Source: Phallus indusiatus
Taxonomy: Eukaryota; Basidiomycota; Agaricomycetes; Phallales; Phallaceae
Assembly (NCBI GenBank): GCA_027605045.1
Contig: JAQFWX010000134.1
Span: 29,623-93,622 of the forward strand
Reading direction: 5' to 3'
Length of the DNA stretch: 64,000 nucleotides
The position numbers were made by a program, and so were the translations under genes. Within the stretch, counting starts at the first letter, position 1. Every line of letters begins with the position of its first letter. Positions 59,957-64,000 of this stretch are shown here, one piece after another. The notes beneath the pieces are model-generated. The model had not been told where the DNA came from and made no database searches. It saw only the letters and a program-made list of their open reading frames with translations.

Positions 59957-60925
59957 ATGTCGGCTGCCTCGACCTCGTTCTCTGCCACTCGCGGCGCAGA
60001 AATCAAAGATGCCCTTAATGGAATCAAAAAGAGAATTGAATTCGCTTCATCGATTCCCAACTCACAGCCAACCCTCGTAGCCGTTTCCAAGTTTAAACCG
60101 GCCTCCGATATCGCTGCAGCGTACGAAGGCGGTCAGCGAGACTTTGGGGAGAATTATGTCAATGAACTCCTTGAAAAGGCCCCAGCTGTGTGTGTTAACA
60201 ACTTCCTGCATTCTGCATCTGTATCTGAGATACGATCGCCTTAAACTCTAAAGCTTCCTCGGATATACGTTGGCATTTCATCGGGCACCTGCAATCAAAC
60301 AAGGCGAAATCTATTGCAGGTATAGAGTGAACTTTACATTCCCAAAATCGCTATGTTGATCGGATTTTTTTGACCTGTCTGACATTACAGCATTGAATAA
60401 CTTGCACACACTCCATACGTTGACGTCCATCAAACTAGCTACTGCGCTTAATAAAGCGCGATCACCACAATCACCTTTGAACATCCTTCTTCAAGTCAAC
60501 ACATCGGGAGAGTCCACAAAATCCGGCTTGCAACCCCTTGCAACCCCTGAGAATGAATCCGATACCCCGTCTTCCCCGTAGAACCAGAAGCAGGAGAGCC
60601 TACTCGCTGTCGCCAGACATGTCCTGGTGAATTGCCCAAACTTGCGCCTTACAGGCTTGATGACAATTGGCTCTTTCGATAATTCTATAAATACGGACGC
60701 AGATAACCCTGATTTTCAATTACTTCTCCAGACCCGTACCGTTTTGGAAGAAATTCTCACCGAGAGTTCCCTCTCGACTCCTCTTCGCCGCAGTGGGGCG
60801 ATAAACGCGGCAGGCTTCTACTCAGCATGGGCATGTCTAGTGATTTCGAAGCCGCTATTCGTGCTGGTAGTGATATTGTACGGGTAGGGTCGAGCATTTT
60901 CGGAGAACGACAAAGGCAAACCTAG
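59957..60925 (+). CDS. PLP homeostasis protein (YggS/PROSC family), reading frame interrupted
   Basis: This cytosolic protein binds pyridoxal phosphate and keeps its level steady (yeast Ybl036c, human PLPBP). The start is M-S-A-A-S-T-S-F. The PLP lysine lies in '[20 protein letters not shown]', then '[19 protein letters not shown]', '[18 protein letters not shown]', '[20 protein letters not shown]', '[14 protein letters not shown]', and finally '[20 protein letters not shown]' with '[12 protein letters not shown]'. Two breaks are visible. An in-frame TAG at 60579-60581 lies between S-D-T-P-S-S-P and N-Q-K-Q-E-S. A one-base frame change near the CCC at 60769-60771 precedes '[14 protein letters not shown]'. 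It is either a recent pseudogene or carries assembly errors; the intact motifs favour errors. Confidence 0.75.
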
Positions 60926-60986
60926 AAATATCCTCTCCCAGAGAATGAAGCTGAAAGCTAAAATTTTCACATGTGTAGATATGTAA

Positions 60987-62919
60987 CTAATGAGCATGCT
61001 GAGTAAGAAGCCATAATTTAGATTTTCGGATAATTCGAGGGACGCGGAGCAGTCTCACACCCCTCAGTGATTCAAGCTTAATCGTCTCCAGCCCATCAAT
61101 CTTATCCCACACCTCCCACCTACTCATCGAATCCTCTGTGAGAAATAGGCTTGGCCTTTCAGTTATCACCCAGTCAAAGTTTTCGAAATCGCGTTCAGCG
61201 GAAAGATCTTCTGTCTTGTTATAAATAACTCTTGGTCGCGCAGAGTCTAAGTCTCTTCTCCCTAGGCTCGGCAATGCATATTCTTGTAAAAAGAGGGTCG
61301 CCCCGGTTTGAGCTGCTAGATTATCGATGTGAACAGTAATGTTTCCATTTCCTAAAAATAAATAATTTAACACGTCGCTTTTTGTCAGACAGTAATATAT
61401 AATATTTCCCACCAGTGAAATTCATGCTTTGAATGGCTTCGTTGAATCTATATAGGGCGTGTCCACCGGGATAATTAGCCATCGATACTTGAGTAAAAAA
61501 ATAGTGGCTATAATATTTAACCCGAAACAACCTAGAAGAAATAGTGCGATTATATTCTTCCATATTCTTCTGGCAGGTGCTTTGTATCTGCATAAGAATA
61601 AAATGTCAGGACCTTATATATAATATTCAAAGTACTCACAGCCACGCAGCGCCTCTACCTGCAGCGATATTCCAAATAGGGACGGCGTATATAATAAATC
61701 TCCATTCTTTATGTCCATGAAACGATAGCAGTAGCATAAATGTAACGTAAGGTACGACCAGCGATCGTACTTCAGAATCCACGATCAGACCTAGAATAGC
61801 TAAAGGCAACCCCGTGAGGAGCAGCTTGGGAAGATGAGCCACAAAATAGGCATGAAACGGAGAAACCTGTAAATGTTGATGTCAATGAATGAATATCGGA
61901 GAAATGAGATAAAAAATAAAAGGCCATCTTACCCCCCACTCGGCGCTTTTCCCTTGATAAACATTAAAGTATTGACCCGCTAATTCGGGCCATACAAGCT
62001 GCTTCCATAGATAAGAATCAATTAAAACAGTCAATGCTGAATACGGAGGAAATTGTGAAATAAAGAAGGACGGAAAGCTAAAGTAGTGCTGACCTAGAGA
62101 TACGACCCTGCTTTTATTCCGGTTTTCACTGCATCAAAAACGGTTGTTTTTCTCAGGTATAGTCCCTGTAGAACTAGCGGACCAATCAACAAAATCAATT
62201 CTGCTCGTAAGACAACACCGGCGAAAATTAGTAAACTGATGGCTAGGTTGAAGTTTCTCCGAGCGATTTGAGGAGTTGCTGCGCGAGTGACGATCAAGGA
62301 AGAAGCTACATTAACTAAGAATCTTCAGTATTAGATAGCAATAGTAAGGTACAAGTGTGATACCTGGATACAAAGCAAACATATTCGGTAGCGTTCTTCC
62401 CATCCAAAACAAAAGGTGAAACTGAGTGCAAGTCACCAAGAGAAACATAGTCCCGGTCAACGACCCCATTTCGTTTGTGTAGCCCGATACAGGCGTAAAA
62501 GACCAGTTGAATTCACAGTAGTTAAAGCTAGTCGAACTTATTTTCATGATGAGATTTAAGGGTGAGACGGGGATAGAGGTAGTCTCTTACCTAGGAGTTG
62601 AAGTTCGAACTTAGTTTGTAACACATTGAGGCTTTGAGCCACAAAGATGACGGGTTTTAAGACAAGAGATAAGGCAAGACTTCCAACGAAGGAACGAGGA
62701 ACAACGCCGGGGAATATAAAATGATCATACTACCTGAAGAAATCCGAGTCAAGCCAAAAGGAAACGGACGAAAAAGCACGGTACGTTGTGTAAGGTTCTC
62801 CCATGTAGCAGAATATCATGCGTGGCGTGAAGATTAAAACTCTCTTCAACTTTGGTATGCGGCACTAGGAAAACATAAAGCCAACTTAGACTCAGCAGTA
62901 AGACTGACCAAGTTGGCAT
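60987..62919 (-). CDS. ALG12: ALG12 alpha-1,6-mannosyltransferase
   Basis: This is an ER membrane GT22 enzyme that adds the eighth mannose (alpha-1,6, from dolichol-phosphate-mannose) to the lipid-linked oligosaccharide for N-glycosylation. It starts M-P-T-W-S-V-L-L-L. The first luminal loop holds 'VPHTKVEESFNLHATHDIL'. Later come 'LIFAGVVLRAELILLIGPL', 'WPELAGQYFNVYQGKSAEWG', 'PFHAYFVAHLPKLLLTGLPL', and the family motif H-K-E-W-R-F in 'LLLSFHGHKEWRFIIYAVP'. 'NYPGGHALYRFNEAI' follows, and the luminal C-terminal region 'VHIDNLAAQTGATLFLQEYA' ends T-Q-H-A-H. At least eight membrane segments are spread over many exons. FAS2 lies 200 bp upstream on the same strand. Confidence 0.88.
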
Positions 62920-63121
62920 GTTCGATGTTTGTGTCGGACGCAGCGTTTTCCAACTTCAATGTTGGGCGTCAAGTTCAAGTTGAGTTGACAAGCTCATAAG
63001 CTGACAAAGGTCGAGGTAGTGAAATGAAAATCTAAATTCTATTATATCGACTATTTAAGATACACAATATGAAATGAAATAAGATTGTTCGGAATATTTA
63101 TGCGACCTTGTTGTAAACCTC

Positions 63122-64000
63122 TCATTGAGCAGTTGCGAAAGCAATAGCAACGTCCTGTGAAACGTTAGAACTGTTGACTTCAAGATACTAAAGTTTATAC
63201 ACACCTGTGAATGCGATAAAGAAATATTAACAGTCTTGATGTTTTTGTGATCGGCAGCCTCTTTCGCGGCGCCATGAAGTGTAACGCAAGGAACACCGGC
63301 CTCGTTAGGTAGAATTTCGATGTCAATCATTGCGGCGCCGGCGCCTTTCGAAGTACTCCCAATGCCTTGAAAACAGCTTCTTTACCAGCCCATCGTGCAG
63401 CGAAAGAGGCATCAGGTGCAGGTTGGGCTTGACAATAAGTGATCTCAGCGGGTGTGAATTTCTGGTTAAGAAGGTAGGATTGGAAGAAGGAACAGCCGAT
63501 ATTAGCTCTGTATGATTCCACGTCAACTTAAATGAAGGCATACATAGTACATTAAAAGCTACTCACCGTGGTCTACGCCCACACCGATCGGCGAATTCTG
63601 CGAATCTAATACAGAAGCAATGGCCTTGGCATTAGATTCGTCCAGAGAGCGTGCTTTGGGAAGCTTTTTGGGAAGGAGTAACTACCCGTCTTATCCAGCT
63701 CCGCTCGCGCGAGAGGGTTAAGAAGAACGGGCATTTCAAGATCAGGAGTATATGGTGGAGCTGCTTTGACTTTGACCAGTGTATTTGTAGTCATCATCTC
63801 GGTCATGACTTTATAACATGCAAGTGCACGAGACCTATTGCGTACTTTGTACGCTTCATATACGTTCGGCTCCAACGATGCAAGCAGGTATTTCGGGTGA
63901 ACTATGAGGGCAGAACCACCCACTTGACCGAAACCGAATGAAGTCTTCAAGGGGTTGAATAATAGTTATACGAACAAGTGCAAAATGACATACCATTAAG
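63122..64000 (-). CDS. FAS2: Fatty acid synthase alpha subunit, C-terminal part (runs off right edge)
   Basis: This is the alpha chain of the cytosolic type I fungal fatty acid synthase. Visible is the end of the ketoacyl synthase region ('TSFGFGQVGGSALIVHPKYL', 'YEAYKVRNRSRALACYKVMT') and 'LLNPLARAELDKTGSYSFPK'. The C-terminal phosphopantetheinyl transferase domain follows: 'SPIGVGVDHE'-type text, 'LISAVPSSNPTFLTRNFTPA', 'ARWAGKEAVFKALGVLRKA', 'MIDIEILPNEAGVPCVTLHG', and S-L-S-H-S-Q then D-V-A-I-A-F-A-T-A-Q-stop after an intron. At the T run 63665-63669 (A5 in the coding strand) the frame slips. The conserved 'KARSLDESNAKAIASVL' is one frame back, so one A is probably missing. The gene continues beyond base 64000. 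Confidence 0.93.

Overview
This window is nuclear DNA of a filamentous basidiomycete fungus, most likely an Agaricomycete. Almost every gene is split by many 50-70 nt GT-AG introns. The gene set is fungal: the type I fatty acid synthase alpha subunit, a Zn2Cys6 regulator, the TRP-type vacuolar channel Yvc1, a PMC1-type Ca2+-ATPase and a GH10 xylanase carrying a CBM1. The species is not determined. Genes were built by following conserved protein reading across splice junctions.

Layout. 1-2.0 kb: 5' part of a Zn2Cys6 regulator (-), divergent from ribosomal protein uS14 (+, 2.5-2.8 kb). 3.3-6.9 kb: a large DUF1752/DUF3295-type regulator (-), followed by 3.3 kb without a supportable gene. 10.2-12.8 kb: an Sfp1-like zinc-finger gene (-) divergent from ribosomal protein eS10 (+). 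13.2-16.6 kb: YVC1 (-). 17-23.6 kb: a decayed, repeat-bearing island. It holds two inverted pseudogenes of one unrecognised family, an 18-nt minisatellite, a 164-bp MITE with TA target duplications, and a second, broken copy of the 5' half of YVC1 carrying a 141-bp foreign insertion.

23.8-31.1 kb: a Ser/Thr/Pro-rich protein (-), an alpha/beta hydrolase (+), a secreted CBM1-GH10 xylanase (-) and a PEX11-family gene (+). 31.5-44.2 kb: vacuolar Ca2+-ATPase PMC1 (+), POF1-like nucleotidyltransferase (+), AhpC/TSA thioredoxin-fold protein (-), eIF6 (-), NDUFAF7 (+), FRA10AC1-like (-) and acireductone dioxygenase (-). 44.6-50.8 kb: AVT3-like vacuolar amino-acid transporter (+), ORC1 (+), tRNA-Gly(GCC) (+) and intron-containing tRNA-Leu(CAA) (-). 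51.8-64 kb: UPF0014/FetB-like permease (+), a tail-anchored coiled-coil protein (+), an Ssp1/Sak1-type protein kinase (-), a PLP-homeostasis protein (+), ALG12 (-) and the 3' end of FAS2 (-).

Most of the window is ordinary housekeeping sequence, often in divergent pairs with short shared promoters. No operon-like system or gene cluster was seen. The observations most worth checking are (a) single-base shifts in several conserved genes, including FAS2, that look like assembly indels; (b) very small exons (6, 13 and 18 nt), two of which encode zinc-ligand cysteines and are a multiple of three long; (c) the YVC1 segmental duplication; and (d) the unrecognised inverted pseudogene pair.
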